Shown here in pieces: positions 63,026 to 64,000 of a stretch of 64,000 nt of DNA. The position numbers and the translations under genes are program-made. The notes under the pieces are model-generated. The model was given only the letters and a program-made list of their open reading frames with translations, did not search any database and was not told the DNA's origin. The DNA is from Helianthus annuus (lineage: Eukaryota > Streptophyta > Magnoliopsida > Asterales > Asteraceae): positions 119,058,538-119,122,537 of the forward strand of contig NC_035448.2 in the NCBI RefSeq assembly GCF_002127325.2, given 5' to 3'. How positions within the stretch are numbered: the stretch's first letter is position 1; every line of letters starts with the position of its first letter.

Positions 63026-64000
63026 CACTACTAGAAAAGTGGTCATTTTGCTACGGAAATTTCCTATGCAAAAAAATGCGTCGCAAATTCTGACACATTT
63101 ACTACGCATTTCCTACGGAAAAAAGACCTTGATTTTTTTGGGCAATTTGTGACACAATAGTGACAAATATACTAATTCTAAGTATTGTGTCGGAAATGCG
63201 TAGCAACTTGCTACGCATTTCCGACGGAACCATTATTTATTTGTTGGAATTAGATTTATATGTTAAATTCATTTAAATATTAATTGTTGCGTCAGAAATG
63301 CGTAGCACCTTGCTACGCGTTTATGACGAATTATTTATTATTATGCTTAGATTATATTTTAATGTTTAATCAGCATTATTATTAATTATTGCGTAGGAAA
63401 TGTGTAGCAACTTGTTACACATTTGTGATGGAAAATTTATTGTGTAGGAAATGTGTAGCAACTTGCTACGCATTTGTGATGGAAAATTTATTACCATATT
63501 GCGTAGGAAATGTGTAGAAACTTGCTATGCATTTGTGATGGAAAAGTTATTGCGTAGGAAATGTGTAGCAACTTGCTACGCATTTGTGATAGAAAATTTA
63601 TTACCATATTTAAATATTTAACTAGTTTTATTATTACCATATTTTATTATTACCATACATCTCTTAATGCCCTTTCAATCATTACTATCCACCATATTAA
63701 TAATAATTTATGTGCCACCATATTAATAATAAGTTTAAAAGTTTTCAAAGTTCATCCTTATAAGAATCCTTAATCTTTTTATTTCGATAATAGTTTCATT
63801 AACCTTAAACTTCAAGTTTTAACAATACTAAATCCCTAAATTTATATTCAAGCACAAATTTCAAACGCCTCATCTAACTCACTCACTGCTAAAAGGTAAA
63901 ACCATAAATTTGTATAATTTGTATAAAATGCATAACCATGATTTGGTAATTGTAAGCTACCGAGTACCTGTCCTGCATTGCATAAAATAAATGGCAAACA
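63026..64000. mobile_element. CACTA-type transposon, left end
   Basis: It begins CACTACTAGAAAAGTGG, a typical CACTA terminal sequence, after CTG, which would be the 3-bp target duplication. The subterminal region 63045-63600 holds repeated hairpins. No transposase is in the visible part; the region 63600-64000 is AT-rich with no gene that I can support. The other end lies outside the window. Confidence 0.75.
63045..63600. repeat. Subterminal hairpin repeats of the CACTA element
   Basis: At least six units combine AAATGYGTAGCAA and TTGCTACGCATTT around one central base, giving hairpins with arms up to 13 bp (for example 63203-63229). Flanks GTCGGAAATG/ATTTCCGACGG extend the symmetry. Such subterminal arrays are transposase-binding sites in known CACTA elements. 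Confidence 0.8.

Overview
This is plant nuclear DNA made almost entirely of nested transposable elements. I see no ordinary host gene, tRNA, rRNA or prokaryotic feature. Introns with GT..AG borders, Ty3 and Ty1/copia polyproteins, Athila-type ORFs, a Mutator-like (MULE) transposon and a CACTA end all point to a flowering plant. The two copia Gag types, with CCHC knuckles and long coiled coils, look most like those I associate with Asteraceae; that is recognition, not proof.

Layout, left to right. (1) 1-16547: a decayed Tekay-type chromovirus (Gyp1, + strand). It is split in gag by a full-length relative (Gyp2, 1761-12447, 5-bp target duplication CCAAG) and again, between protease and RT, by a minus-strand solo LTR (14087-15440). 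(2) 16548-21664: a gutted Athila-like element (Ath1, minus). (3) 21665-38304: a larger Athila-like element (Ath2, minus) with gag tail, protease, RT, RNase H, integrase and an Athila ORF-1. Its 3' untranslated region holds a copia element (Cop1, 23832-30754, minus) that has gag but no pol. (4) 38305-40648: the 3' end of a third Athila-like element (Ath3, minus), apparently inserted in the gag of Ath2. (5) 40715-52609: a MULE inside Ath3. It carries two convergent multi-exon genes, a Ulp1-type (C48) cysteine protease on + and a FAR1-type MULE transposase on -. (6) 52610-63025: a young copia element (Cop2, minus) inserted about 150 bp upstream of the transposase start codon. (7) 63026-64000: the left end of a CACTA element inserted in the upstream LTR of Cop2; it runs off the window.

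The most striking pattern is that each family carries its own array of short palindromic motifs. In every LTR family here the array lies just upstream of the LTR TATA box, and in the two copia families it is repeated in the leader after the primer-binding site. The MULE carries 28 exact copies (hand count) of the palindrome TGCACATGTGCA in its introns, UTRs and spacer; the CACTA end carries long hairpins built on TTGCTACGCATTT. This looks like rapidly diverging, element-specific cis sites, such as binding sites for element-encoded or host regulators. That function is inference.

Most retroelement ORFs are broken, largely by CAA to TAA, CGA to TGA and TGG to TAG/TGA changes that fit cytosine deamination. 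Hand-aligned LTR pairs differ by roughly 5% (Gyp2), 3% (Cop1) and 1% (Cop2), so Cop2 is the youngest retroelement with two LTRs here. The MULE genes keep a continuous frame over all exon junctions, apart from three poly-A frameshifts in the protease gene and two stop codons in the transposase gene.
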